Shown here: positions 22,303-35,625 of the stretch, piece after piece
Numbering within the stretch: the stretch's first letter is position 1
How the letters are laid out: each line of letters begins with the position of its first letter
Assembly (NCBI RefSeq): GCF_932294415.1
Contig: NC_065535.1
Coordinates: forward strand, 96,690,862-96,754,861
Source: Quercus robur
Taxonomy: Eukaryota > Streptophyta > Magnoliopsida > Fagales > Fagaceae
Direction of reading: 5' to 3'
Length of the DNA stretch: 64,000 bases
Notes under the pieces: model-generated
Databases searched by the model: none
The model's input: the letters and a program-made list of their open reading frames with translations, nothing else
Told to the model about the DNA's origin: nothing
Made by a program: the position numbers and the translations under genes

Positions 22303-25300
22303 ATGAAGAAGACTTTCAACCCTGTAAGCTTTCCTTTTCTTTTTCTCTCCCTCTACATGTGTATGTGTATGTATGTATACCTTATGTGTTCGAATTCATA
22401 GCTCTACTACTTCTTTCTGTGCAGTTTTTCTTTTTCTTTTTTAGAGATGAGCTTTTTATATTTCTTCTTCGTGGGGTTTCTAGAAAATGATATTTAAACT
22501 GTTTTAGGCTGTGTTGGGCATGATTGGTGGTAATTTTCTATTTTGGGTTTCCTTTTTTGTTTGGGTTTCTCTCTCGGAGGCCCGTTTGGTTTCTGAGAAA
22601 ACAGAGGAAACAGAGAAGGGGTGTATTTGGAATCTGGAAGCGGTTGTTTTTTTCATTGATTTTCTCTCTTCTTCTTCTTCTTTTTTTTTTTTTTTTTTTT
22701 TTTTTCCATTAGTCTTGTTTTTGTGGGGAGTTTGAGTTTCTATTTTCTTGGTGTCCCGTTTGGTTGCTGAGAAAACAGAGGATACATAGAAGGGTGTGTT
22801 TGGTTGATTTGGGTTCAATTATACAATTCTTTTCAGTTTAGGCAAAAGGAAGGTCTTGCTGTTTCGTATAATTTAAGTTAGTTATTTTAATATGAGTAGT
22901 ATTTGAACGGAGTTAATGCTTCTGTTTGGCTGGATTAGAATCTGTTAAGAGTTTTTAAGGTAACTCCATCGTAGAGTTCCTAAAATCCTATCCATCCATT
23001 GAATTGGATTTTACCATGTCTTCAAAATTTGAACAAAAGTTGACTATCACTAATTTGGTATTTATTTGAATTTTTTATGACATGGAAAAAATCAGCCCAC
23101 TCATTTCAAAATGGATTGATAAGATTCTATAAACTCCATGGTGGAGTTATTAAGTGAAGAACTCTAGAGGATCTTAATCCTGATTAGCTTATTTACTTTT
23201 CTCAATCCCTCCTTTTGTCTTCTTTATCTTTTTATTCCTCCTTTTAGTTTGGTTGAATCTAAAATTTAAACTCTTCAAATTAGATGTTGAGCTTATCTTA
23301 TCTATCATAATAAAATAAATAAATACTCATATTTTTGCATTTTTTTTTACTCCTTGTAATAGTTTGCAAAGCCTAATGAAAAGAAAAGAAAAATAATATA
23401 TTGAGTATTATTTTTTAATCAATTTGGTAGATATTCTTGTTTCCATGGATCACAAATAATGAAAATGATTTATTATTAAAAGTTTTAACCTTTCAATTTC
23501 TTATGTAACTACTTTCTGGAAATTTTAATATTTTAAACCAAAAAAATGATAAAAATAATCTATTATTCAAAGTTATACCCTTTCAATTTCTTATGTAACT
23601 AAACCAAACAAATAAATGATTTTTCATGTTGTTTTTGCTACATACAGTTTTACGTAAAACACAATTTTTCGGCCACTATACTAGATACTCTCGCAAATAT
23701 GTCTATTGAACTAATGGAAAGAATGCAAAACTGTGCATTTGAAATATTCTGTGATGAACTATGTGGTAAAATGCTAACTTAATGAGGTAGCATAAGATGG
23801 CATACTGACATAGTGATACGAATACAACACGGGTTAGTAGATACATAGAAAGGAGGACATGTTCATGGATAATAATTGACACTTGGAAATTTAATTGAGT
23901 AAGAATTTTGCATTAATGTGATTCTCTTCAACCGAAAAGCCAGTGCTGGTTTAGTGCGCAGAAATTGGGGAGAACGCTTATGATACTACAACTGGGTTTG
24001 TTTTATTTATTTAATTTTGGTGTACCTGTCGTTTGACATCCTTTATTACTTGATTTGTTGTGCAGATGGATTTTGATGAAAACTCCTCATTCTATTGCTC
24101 ATTTGTTTTTGTTGTCAGGCTCCTGTACTCTCAAATCTAAAGAGTAGGCCATGTGTCTGCGGTTTCTTTGTCACAGTTACTTTGATTTGTGGTGCTTACT
24201 TCATTGGTAATGCATTTGTTGCAAAGGAATACAAAGAAGTATGTATGTCAGACGGAATAGGCTCTTTTTAAATATTACTTACTGGTCATATAAATTTTAG
24301 TTTGTGAGGGCAATTGATGTTCCTTAGAGAGAATATTCTTTGAATTATTGAGGATGGAGTTTGTATGTTTTGATGGGATGTATATTGAGCTGATGCTAAC
24401 TATTTAATTTAGAAAATATTTTGTGCCTCACTTTTTACATTTAATTTAGAAAATTGTTCCTTTACACCAAATGATTATTTTAGTTCTTCTTCTTCTTCTT
24501 TATTGGTTTAAAGTGTCAGAACAAAATCTGTCATATTGTTTGAGTTTCCTGGCCTTCATATCGTTTCAAAATCTGTCATTTAACTTAAAATTCACATTGA
24601 TATATGGAAAAGATTTGTGTGATGATTATACTTTACTAGATTACATAAATCATAACTCTTGAAATCACACATGCAGAGATTCACAAGATGGGGAGAAACT
24701 CCTACTATGCAGAATACAAAGTCTAATGACTCTAATATGTGCAAGGTGTGTCTTATTAAAATAATAAAAGGAATTCCTTTCTATATTGGCACATTAAGTT
24801 GAATTTTTTTCCCTAATTTATCTTTTTCTCTCTTTTTCTTGTCCCCCAAAATACCGTAGAGTCGATGCAGGCCTGTTGGGAGTGAGTCATTACCAGAAGG
24901 AATTGTTGTCAAGACATCTAACTTGGAAATGCGGCCATTATGGGGTTCCATTCCAGAAAATGTAAGTGAAGCCACTGATCAGATTCTCAATGGTTGGATG
25001 GCAAAATCATCAGATATTTTATAGTATTTCACTACATTTTAGTTGTGATTTTGTTAAATTACATGAGAATTAAAATTTGGTATTACAAATTGCTAAAGAT
25101 TCATCCAAGCTTTCCTTTAGTTGTGATTCAGGACCAGTGTATGACTGACAAAATTGATGTTCTTTTTTGTTGCATCAAGTTCCTTGTATCTTTGAAAATA
25201 AATTAAAATTTTCCAAAATCCTTTTTGAATTATAGGCAATCAATTATATTTGTCTCTGATGCATGAATTGTTTTGGGGATGCCCATGATGGTAGCATCAC

Positions 25301-28300
25301 CAAGGGAGATCATATTTTTCAAAGTAAACCATTCTTTGTTCCATGACAAGCAAAAGCTGAAAAGATGGCATTATTTAACTATATATCTCAATATTAGCAG
25401 GTAGGGTGACCAGACAAAAGAATTATACTGATTTTCCAAAATCTATAGGATATGCAGCAAAAGTTGCTTGAATAATTTTGTCATCTTGCCACTACATGCT
25501 AAACCCATTGAGATGCCCTGTGGATGCCTATGCTTATATAGTGATTTTGCCAAATTGAAATTTCCTGAGAAAAAGATATTCCGAATATTTCATAGTTAAG
25601 AGACGTACATTAAACCATACACTTTTGCACTAACGTGTTGATCTTCTTGGCTTTTTCCTTTTTTTTTTTTTAATCTTCCCCATTGTTTTTAACACATATA
25701 AGGTGTACATTTCAATGTTTTTCAATGTCAGAACAATGCAAAGCCTTCACTTAACTTGTTAGCCATTGCAGTTGGAATCAAGCAAAAAGATTTAGTGAAC
25801 CAAATTGTGAAAAAGGTGGGTCTTGCTCGCCTAATTCCCTTGTATTCATGATTTTTTTTTTCCTCATATTTTTTTGTAATGTCTTTTCATCTTTTTGCAG
25901 TTTCCTTTAAGTAATTTCGTTATAATGCTTTTTCACTATGATGGTGTTGTGGATGAATGGAGGAATTTTTCATGGAGTAAACGTGCCACACATGTGTCTG
26001 CAGAGAATCAAACGAAATGGTAATTTTGATTCTTCCTAGATTTTGTTTCCATTTAAGTAATAATGGGAGGTGGACTAGTCCAAGTCTCAATGCATAAGGT
26101 TAATATGAAACAATACCATGTCTTGATGTAGGTGGTTTGCCAAACGATTCATGCATCCAGATATAGTTGCTGGATATGATTATATATTTCTTTGGGATGA
26201 GGACCTTGGAGTTGAGAATTTTGACCCAATACGGTAAGTATGGATTTGCAGTTGCTTTATCGGAATATTCTTGACCGTCATATACTGTTTACTCTCAAAG
26301 TCCACCACCGGCTCTCACTGCATCAATGCTTTTGACAAAACATGTTAATCTAAATGTTGAAATAAAAATCTGGTGTGTAATAGGCAAATGATAGGATCCT
26401 TAGAAATGTAAAACTAATGACCATTCTCATGCTGTGGGAATAATAACGTTTATATCATCTCTCTTTTACAATAGAACATTTTTGGTAGTATGCATAAATC
26501 CCTTTTTTTGTATTGAAAAATGTAGTCCTTATTCCATAAGAAGAGGTGCTTCTGTAGGAGATCATAGAGGAAAATATATTGTATTGAAAAGAAAATCAAG
26601 CATAACCGATAATAATAGGAGAAATAGTTCCTAGCTGTAGACCTTGGAGATATTAACAGCATTATATAATTCCTCCCCCCCCCCCCCCCCCCCTCCCCCC
26701 CTCTTTAATGAGCTCAGATTTAAATTCCAATCCTAACTAGGGTGAATCTGTTGCAGATATCTATCTATTGTTCAAGAGGAGCAACTTGAAATATCACAGC
26801 CAGCACTTGATCCTTATAAGTCAGAGTTGCATCATCCAATTACTGTACGCAAAAAAAGATCAAGGGTACATAGGTCAGTGTAAAATCTTTTCCAGAACTA
26901 ATTGGATACTGCATTAATAGATGTTTACTCCAGTTATTCAACAATAGATTTGAGAACTCTTATAGAATACTTACTGCCCCTTTTCTTGGATAAGTAATAC
27001 AGCCTTTCTTCAATGGAATAATGTCTGTTTTGTGCTCACTTGCTTAGTAGTAGTATCTTTTTGAACACATGCCACATCTTTTGCAGTCTGTGAGTCATTG
27101 GCTTATGCAGATTCAGATTATTATCAGTTTCTTATAATTGTAATGGAAGGCATGCAGTACAATTGTGTTTGACACATTTTCACTTTTTTTTAATTTTTAA
27201 TAACAGAAGGTATTATAAGTTCAAAGGCGGTGGACGGTGTGATGCCCAGAGCACTGGTCCTCCATGTGGAGGGTATACGATCTCCTGCTCTGTAACTGTT
27301 TCATTGTTATATCATTTACTTTCTCATCCTCATCAATTTTAATATTGGATAAAACCTGTTATACAGTTGGGTGGAAATGATGGCACCTGTGTTTTCAAAG
27401 GTGGCTTGGCGATGTGCATGGTATATGATCCAGGTATAGAATACTCAAACCATCACTGCATAAAAATAATGGTCACCGCCGGTGCTTAACAATATTGAAT
27501 TGCATAAAGAGGAATTTTACAAATTAACACTAAATGAATTAAGGTATCAAAAGGATTTCATTCTCATGTAATTAACCTTATCAAATTGAATCGCTTAAGT
27601 GAGCATCATGGATTATTTTCCACCTACATTATGTTGATTGCAATTTTTCCCCCAGCTGTGTTAGCCTGAATAGGTCAACCATATTTGTTTTAAAGATTTA
27701 AGAATGTTAATTTTGAAATAGGATAAGATTTTTTCTATCCAACTGATATCAGGGTCTTGCATCAAACAATTCTCTTTCTATGGGCAGTTGGGCACCATGT
27801 GGACCTGGATTGAAACTGACCTTTTATAATTGAATTAAAAGATTCAATCAGCATGAACCATGTGTTACAGGTCAACCTGAATCCACACTGAAAACTTAAT
27901 GGCAATGGAAACACGCTTTTAAAAATATGTATTTGTCTTTGAAGAATCTGTATTTATTTTTTAATTTTTTGAGAGAAGGATGAGTGCTTCTGTAAATTTA
28001 AATACTAGGCAACAGAATCTGGTTGGTAAAGTTTATAAGACTAACCTTAAATTCAATCTGCATCTGATTGCTTTGTTCAGCTTTGCATTGCATCTTCCTT
28101 TCTGATAATTGTTCTATAATGTTTTTCCCCATCCATTCAGAATGACTTGATCCATGCATGGGGCCTTGATAGAAAGCTTGGCTATTGTGCCCAGGTAATA
28201 TTCTGTCTTACAGCTTCGTTTTTCAACTCTCTTGAGGATCTTTTTGATGTTTGGACTTTTTTCAGGATCGAATGAAAAATGTTGGTGTTGTTGACTCTGA

Positions 28301-29073
28301 GTACATAGTTCATCTGGGTCTTCCCACACTTGGTGGCAATAAGGCAGGACATCTTCCTAATTTTTATATGGCACTATTTTGGGACTTAGTTGTTTAGAAA
28401 TACTTATATGAGTGGCTGTCTTAATAGTTTCTTGTCTTGATCTGTGGTATTTATGTTGAATGTTTGGGTTGTCTCTCACTTTCAACTACCTGTTTACTCA
28501 TGTAGGTAAGCAATGATTCCCTGGCTCTAATTTTAAAAGAAAACTCAAACTCAGAAGCACTGGTACAATTTTCTAAAGCTTAGATTGAGTTGTACTAGAT
28601 TCTTCACTGATGTATAATGTGTTCTCTTTTAAATTTTGTAGGTGCCACCTGATTCCAATAAAGCTGATCCTAGATCTCAAGTAAGTCTTAATAATTCATT
28701 CCTATGCTAGTGGTTGCTAATATGTCAATTCTGTGAAGTTCTCTATCTATGTGAAATAATTATCTTGTGCATTGTCCATCTTACAGTGTGTGGGTCTCAT
28801 AACTATATGTGATCCACCCGCTGTGAGAGGAAAAATGCATATATGATACTAAGACACCTTCTACTGTATGTTGGTGTCTGTATGGGCTGAGAATGTACAT
28901 CTTCCATTGTATTTCACCCAAACCAATTATCTAAAAAGTAATTAGTGAGCGATGATTTTATTCAGGTCAGGTTGCTATCCTATGCTGAAATGCGGATCTT
29001 CGAGAAAAGGTGGACTAATGCATCGAAGGAGGACAATTGTTGGATTGATCCATATCAACGATCAGTGAACTAA
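22303..29073 (+). CDS. DUF707 family protein (putative Golgi/ER type II membrane protein)
   Basis: Fifteen coding exons: 22303-22323, 24119-24238, 24677-24745, 24860-24961, 25732-25815, 25901-26019, 26132-26233, 26757-26873, 27207-27272, 27367-27433, 28141-28194, 28266-28343, 28506-28562, 28642-28680 and 28966-29073, giving 400 aa in one frame. A hydrophobic segment near residues 21-36 (CVCGFFVTVTLICGAYF) suggests a single N-terminal membrane anchor. The conserved DUF707 body follows: NLLAIAVGIKQKDLVNQIV, LFHYDGVVDEW, YIFLWDEDLGVENFDP, FKGGGRCD, MMAPVFSKVAWRCAWYMIQ, IHAWGLDRKLGYCAQ and HLGLPTLGG. The FLWDED acidic cluster resembles a glycosyltransferase DxD, but no reaction is proven for the family. 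In databases such proteins are often labelled as lysine-ketoglutarate reductase trans-splicing related, a name with no functional weight. One intron (28344-28505) appears to use a GC donor. The 7-residue first exon is the least certain part. Confidence 0.92.
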
Positions 29074-29440
29074 AGTACCCATTGATTTGATTTATAGAGA
29101 ACCTTCATCCAAGCAAAGTGCAAGGTTGACAGCCATTCTAATACAAAGCCATAGAAGTTATACAGATTACCATGCATACAATTTTGCCACGATGCAAAAG
29201 AAATAGCTGATGTCTTAATACTCTTTTTTTGGTCTTACACAAGGAGCTTGTGATGCAGTATAGCCGGCTTTTGTATCACATAGATTTTTCCCTGGCCAGG
29301 TTTTTTGTATTATTTATTTAGCAAAAAGTTATAGAAAATAATTTTCCCTTACAACATGGGAGATCCCTGACACTTGGAACATTTTTTGTAAAGGTTGTTG
29401 ATAATTTTTTCTAATAAAAAGTAAATATTTTTCCCCCTCA
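29074..29440 (+). other. 3' untranslated region of the DUF707 gene
   Basis: Sequence downstream of the TAA contains a candidate polyadenylation signal AATAAA at 29413-29418, followed by a T-rich stretch. The 3' end is inferred. Confidence 0.5.
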
Positions 29441-31977
29441 ATTTCAGTGTCTTTTTTCTCTTGCCTTGGTGGCTGAAACCTGTTTTATAGGCGGGTAATT
29501 CATTCTTCTTAGCTGTTGATGTTAGCTTATGCCAATCAAAACACCAAAAGAAAGTTCTCCAAGAATCCCCTTTTCCTGTCTTTAGTCTGATATTAAGATT
29601 ATAATCCAATATTAAAAGTATTTAAATTGCATATCTGCTATTTTGGCTTGCTTAGAGGTTAAAAATGTTAAGATGTGGGTAACCAATGAGTGGGATAAAC
29701 TATGGCCTGGTGGCTTCTTTCTGAGATTTATATAGTAGCATTCATCTCCTAGATCAAGTCCTTCTTCATACTCTTACATGGAAGAGAACAGAATGAACTG
29801 GATTTATATAGTAGCATTCATCTCCTAGATCAAGTACTATTTATTTTACTACTGCCTTACAAAATGACTTGGCAACTTATATGTTGTTTAAAAGGCTTGA
29901 AGGGAGAATCTCACGGATTAAATGAATTTAGGAATTATTAGACGGCTTTGATTTTATATATTTTTTTGACAAACAAAAGGTCAAACCTCACTAACTGATG
30001 AGATTATAAGAAATATACAAATATTTGAACTGGCCGGCGAACTCACAAACTTCAAAGTGAGTATTTGGGTATCCATAGTTTTCGATGGTTTATTTTTACT
30101 CTTTTTATAAATAAAAAATATATAGTTTTTAGGATGAATGTGTGGCAAAAAGTTAAAAAATAGCTTATTTAAAATAAAATAAAATTAAAACTAATTTTGA
30201 TGTATTTTAAAATAATTAAAAAAAATTGAGACAAGCAAATAAACTAAAATTTAATACTTCTTGTCTTCTTACATAAAATTAAACTAGACCAATTCGATCA
30301 AGTCTACGAGATCTTTGTTTCCTATTAGCTATGAATTGAGCACAATACAGTACTGCTATTCTTTCACTCAAGATGTACTCTAGTTTACTTGTTATTTGAT
30401 ATTTCACTAAACACAAGATTAATCATTAACACATCTTTAAATTTGAAAGACAGAATTGTATTAGCTGTCTTTGGGTATGCTTAACCTGATGTCTCAGTTA
30501 TTTAAGGAGCATTTTGCATAAGAAAAATTATAGGCATGCTTTGCTTTGAATTAATCAAATGGGAATATATATATATATATATATATATATAAGCATATTA
30601 CTCTTGAAATTATTATTTGCTTTCTTTGACTTACAAAATATTTCTATTGGCGAGTTCAGCTCTACTAACTTACCTAGTGATACTATCCATCTGATGCAAA
30701 CAAATCATCTATACAACTACACCCAGAAAAATTTTAACGGTAGTCAATCGGTGAGGTAATCCACATCATTGATTTCTGTAATTATGGCATTGTATATCTT
30801 ACACAAGAAACCAAAATTAAACTATAATTTGTCTGGATATATATATGACCCAGGCTCAGAGTTCTCAGCATCTTCTCCAGCAGAGGACATTAATTAAGGA
30901 ATTGATGGAATTGGTCTCACTTCCATTTTGTTACTAGTGTTAGGCTTTATGAAGCCTAGTTATGTTTGATCTGGATGATGACCCAACCCGAAATAATGTT
31001 GCGTGGTTTTTAATGGAAGATTTTTTGAGGCTTAGTCCATGGAGTAAAAGCTTGGGCGAAAAATTTTTGGCCGGTTTTGTAGCCTATTGTGAATCCTATA
31101 CGCAGGATGTAGAAAACGCAATTTTGGTAATTAGGGTTTGTCGTTATAGTTTTTGAGAGACTGAAAAACAGTATTGCCATACTTGGTATTTTTTCCCTGA
31201 TAATAATAAAATCTCTGATAATAGTGAAATTTCTGCAACTCCGTGAACGTAAACAAATTGCCAAACTATATAAATATTATCTTGTGCATGTGATTATTTT
31301 TTTTTTACGTGTGTTTTCTCTATTTTTGTTTTTCACATGTGGGGAATTTCATGTTAATTCCCTTCAACAAGGTCTTATTCTAGTCTGCAGTTGTCTCCTT
31401 TTGTACCCCAATTCTCTTTGACATCTATATCGTTTTGGATAGATACTTAAAAGGAAATTATTTATTATGTTCAGCTATTGAATTTTTCTGTTGATTCTAA
31501 GACATGTTTGTACCAAGAGGCCAATATGCCCAAAGGATCTCTTATAAAACATACTTGGATTTTGATAAGATTCTTAAAGAATGTTTCACTTTTGAGGGCT
31601 GGGGTGTACACTACTGCTGAAGACAGAATTAATATCCATAATACATTAATATATACAGAACTAGAAGGCAAAAATAGGTGAACAGGGGCACCCTAACAAG
31701 TACAGAAAATTTCAATGATTATTCCAAAGACTAAAATTTGACCAAACCACAATATATACAAGATTAATTGCTTAAAAAAGCTAGTGTTAAAAAAAAAAAA
31801 AAAAACAAAAGATATTTTCATTTAACGATGTATCTTACAATAGGAAAAACAAAAAATCTTCCAAAAGTTAAGGAAAGAAAAGATGAATCTAATATATTTT
31901 TTTCCTAGCAAGATTAATTCACATATAAAAGATCACGTAAGCCTAAAAAGTATGAAAGAGCAGACTTGTTAATACAT

Positions 31978-32697
31978 CTAATGTGCCGTTTGCAGAACAC
32001 AAAAATTGAACTTTGAACGGCATGGATCCCAGTAAAGCCCAATGATATCTCCTACCTTCAATTTCCTCCTAGCCACAAAATCCTCGTGCCACTTTCCATT
32101 GAAAACATAGCTCTTAGACGAAGGCCACTTCTTGAAAACCAACTCATAATCGGACTTTGAATCTCGATCGAAAACTGTTACACTCAATCCGTTACTCTCG
32201 ATCTTCCTAACCGAGTCTGCACTAAAGAATGCCATTATATGGGTGAGGACAAGACTTTGATGCAGCAAGAGCCGGCTCGAACTACCAATATCACTCTTCG
32301 TGAGCGTCTTCGTGATTTTCCAGGGAGAAACAGCGCTCAGCGTCGTCATGGACGACGTGCCCTCCTCTTCTTGTGCGTTGGAGGCCACTATGGAATTGTG
32401 AGAAACGGAAGTAGCAGTAGCTCTCATATTATTGGAAGAAACCCATGATTTATCAAACAGCGTCAGTGCTGTTGAAACCTCCTTTTGTTCTTGTTTGATG
32501 CGAAACTCACAAGAAAGCGTTTGGGTGTTTTGGTTTTCGAGAGTTTGTAGCAGATTCTGAGTGCCGTCGCCGTCAAGTATCATGGCTTCTTCTTCTTCGT
32601 TGCACTTGTGAAGCTCACAAGAAAGCGTCAAGTCGGTGGAATTCTGAGTGTTCTGGTTTTCCAGAGTTTGCAGCAGATTTTGAGTGATGGGTATCAT
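31978..32697 (-). CDS. B3 domain-containing protein (copy A)
   Basis: Single-exon gene, 239 aa. Residues about 130-236 form a B3 DNA-binding fold of the short plant type: WKITKTLTKSDIGSSSRLL, then GLSVTVFDRDSKSDYELVF, WPSSKSYVFNGKWHEDFVA and LKVGDIIGLYWDPCRSKFNF. Such proteins (relatives of the At2g33720/At1g05920-like B3 group) are presumed nuclear DNA-binding proteins of unknown target. The N-terminal half is acidic and low in complexity, with the phrase NLLQTLENQNTQ occurring twice. The start MIPITQN is the first ATG conserved with copy B. The partner at 42264-43031 is nearly identical in the B3 domain, differing there at only a few positions. The 16-residue length difference comes from in-frame indels in the N-terminal half. 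Confidence 0.85.
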   Translation of the reverse strand: MIPITQNLLQTLENQNTQNSTDLTLSCELHKCNEEEEAMILDGDGTQNLLQTLENQNTQTLSCEFRIKQEQKEVSTALTLFDKSWVSSNNMRATATSVSHNSIVASNAQEEEGTSSMTTLSAVSPWKITKTLTKSDIGSSSRLLLHQSLVLTHIMAFFSADSVRKIESNGLSVTVFDRDSKSDYELVFKKWPSSKSYVFNGKWHEDFVARRKLKVGDIIGLYWDPCRSKFNFCVLQTAH

Positions 32698-32843
32698 GGC
32701 TGCTAGCTTCTTCTTCTGCTAGTGGTCGTGCGGTCTTGGGTTTGGAGAAGAAAAAAAAACCAATGAATGAATGAAAGATGAACAGAAAGCAAAGAGCAAT
32801 CTTAATTGGTGTAGTGAGAAAAAAGAAAAGAAGGGAAAGATTG

Positions 32844-32852
32844 TATATATAG
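32844..32852 (-). promoter_or_regulatory. TATA box of B3 copy A
   Basis: CTATATATA on the minus strand, about 150 bp before the ATG, in a block kept in both duplicate copies. It is followed by a purine/pyrimidine-rich leader. Position and conservation support a core promoter; this is not shown experimentally. Confidence 0.55.
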
Positions 32853-34045
32853 AAAAAATAGAATTCCTAAACCTCGTCGGACTCGGTTTATTTTTACGTA
32901 AATCTTTGTTTTGAGAGAGTAGTCCCAGTCCGAATTGCTAAAGGAAAACGCAACCTGAACTTTGTTTTCTCAACAGCTAATTACGTGTTTTTTTGAATCG
33001 GAACGACAGCGTTACGCACCTCTGTGTGTGTGTGCGCGCGCGCGCGTGTGTGTTGTGGACTGTGGAGCGTAGTACGGTGCCGTTTTGGGGCAAGAAGAGA
33101 CTGGGTTGGGAATATTGTGGGCCTAAGTTCAATGGTGGACCAACTGAAAACTAAAACTTGGATTTTGTTTTTTTAAAGTGTTGGACCAAGGCTAACCGAA
33201 TCGTTTTCACAAAAAATAAAAATAAAAAGACTAACCGAATCCCTTGAAAACCAGAACAAAGAAAAGATTTTTGGTCCAGTGAAGTCTAAATAGTTTTTTC
33301 TTACAATCCTACCATATACTATGTAAGTTTTTTTTTTTTTTTTTTTTTTATTGAATGACAGGTTTTTATTTTTTTATTTATTTTTTTATAGCTTTTTCTT
33401 TTGCTAGATGTTTTATTAGTTGTATTAGTATGTAAGTTTATAATAATTTTTAAAAATTACTTCTTATAAACTATTTAAAAAATTGTTTTATGTAATAAGA
33501 GTATGAAAGTAAATTTATATAAATTACATATTCTATCCTTTAATTTTTCTTTTCAACTAAACAAAAGAGTTTACAATTTATTCATTTTTCCATTCTCCCA
33601 ACCAGACACACATGAAGGAAAACTAAATATATTTTATTTTATTTTTATCTTAGCAATTTCCATCCTTCCACTGTTCTATCCTTCAACCAAACAGAGTATA
33701 AGGTTTTGTTGATATTGTTGTTGTGTTTGTGATAGATGGTGTAAATGATAGTACTAAAAAATTTAACAATTTCCGAAAAAAATATGATAAGGTGAAATGA
33801 TTGAAATATAACAATAATTTGGAGGAATGACTAAATACATGCATGCAAAATAAGAGTTTGTACAAAGTAATTAAATTAAATGGTTTAAAAATGAACACAA
33901 AAAATAATAATGATACTGAGTAACAAAGCTTGTTGATTATGATCATCCCCTTGCTTCAACTCATTTGTGCTTTCAACTCTTTGTCTTCTTTGTTTGACTG
34001 CAATAATGGAATTGGATAAAATATTTCTATTTGTTTTATAACAAA

Positions 34046-35053
34046 TAGTGGCAGCTCTATAATTTTTTTAGAGGGGTCAATAAGAAGATGTATCTTGGGT
34101 AGGAGATCTATCTTGTGGTCTACTTGGGTAGGATAAACTATAAGTTCTCTAGGCATATTGTTTCTTAGTACAATGAACATACTAATTATTACTTCTAAGA
34201 TTAAATATTGGAAATCATCTAATGTTTCTAAATACAATAAACATGTTAAGTATTGTTGTTAAGTAAATTTTAATTATTAAAACTTAGAATGTTTTTATTT
34301 ATTAGTTTATGTCTATACTCTTACAATTATTTTATTTAACAACTCAACTTCACATTGATAACAATTGGTCATTGTAATTGTATTAAGAAAATTTTTGTTG
34401 TGTTAACATTTGCTTTTATTTTCACCCAATCAACTCCTATCCCATACCCCTTGTCTATTTTTTTTTTAATTTATTTATTTAAAGAATCACCATCTATCTA
34501 ATTGTTTGATTCTCTTTTAGTGTTAACATTTGTTACCTACTAACTGATTGACTCATGCCCCTAGTCCCCACTCAAGAAATAACAAATTAAAAGTACATTC
34601 AAATTCAGCCACTCTAGTTACATATTTGGTCAAAAGTATAAATTACCTGAGAATTGTTATGTCCACAACATTTTTATAATAAATCCTAGGTGCTAAGTTG
34701 TTACTGATTATAATTTGAACCACCACTAAAATTACTTTTTTACCCAATAGTAATAGCTAGTAACAACATGTCACTTTTTGTTGTAAATGTGCTGTGAAAA
34801 TGTTGTGAATATAGAATTTCTCAAATGAATTATAACGCTATTTGCAAGAATAGATCATTAATAGGGTTATTTTCAAGCTTATATCAGTTGAGCCTAAAAA
34901 AAATTAGAGTCAACGTGTTCAAAATTTTATTTTAGAAAGTCAAAAGTCACTCAAAACAAATTTTTTAAAAATATATATATTATATATAAAAAAAAAATGT
35001 GGCCATCTTAGGGGTTCATTTGAACCTCTGAACTAAAGGTGGTGCCGCCATTG
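34046..35053. mobile_element. non-autonomous hAT element inserted in duplication copy A
   Basis: The element begins TAGTGGCAGCTC and ends GTGGTGCCGCCATTG, whose complement starts CAATGGCGGCACC: imperfect hAT-like ends. It is flanked by a perfect 8-bp duplication ATAACAAA at 34038-34045 and 35054-35061. Copy B has a single ATAACAAA at 45513-45520 with uninterrupted flanks, so this is a true insertion of 1008 bp. No transposase frame is present. Confidence 0.93.
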
Positions 35054-35625
35054 ATAACAAAACATGATGTTGAGCATTTAGAAATATGTTATTGTATATA
35101 ACTTATTGTCATTAGTGTCAAGATTTATATCACATGCTTCAACCTCAAATTTTTTTAACATATATTTGGAAAAGTTAGAAGAAAGCATGAACTTATCATA
35201 AACAGTTAGTAATATTCTTGACATTGAGACCAATAAACTGTACCCCATCACATTGTTTGAAGACAATATTTCTGGCAATTCGACGGATATTGGTTGGTTG
35301 AAGTCTTTGTGCTACGTACCTCAATGTTAATTGATTCAGTCGATTCACTTGTCAATATGATTTGTAACAATTAAAATTTGGAATAAATGTGAATATGTTT
35401 TTGTTTTTCCAAACATGTTTTAAATGGATTCAAATGATGTAAACAAAATTTTTTGATTCAATAAATTCCAACCAATTAATGAAGTCTAGTTAAAGATATG
35501 AAACTATATATTCTTACCATTACTATGTTGTATAGCCTTTTGCTCAATTGACGTATTTCGAGCCAAATGATGGGCATGTTGGTGGTATTAGTAATGGGCA
35601 TGTTGTTGTAGCATTAGAATGCAAA

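Larger units (their letters stand above)
29655..35625. repeat. segmental duplication, copy A
   Basis: Copy A aligns in order and orientation with copy B (38361-46552). Matching blocks include 29664-29960 with 38370-38720 (shared GTGGGATAAACTATGG), 30650-30934 with 41405-41685, 31369-33420 with 41686-44100, 33424-34045 with 44916-45520, and 35062-35625 with 45521-46552 after removing insertions. The block carries one B3-domain gene, one hAT insertion (34046-35053) and a 434-bp segment (30935-31368) lacking in copy B. Homology stops at about 35625. Confidence 0.9.
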
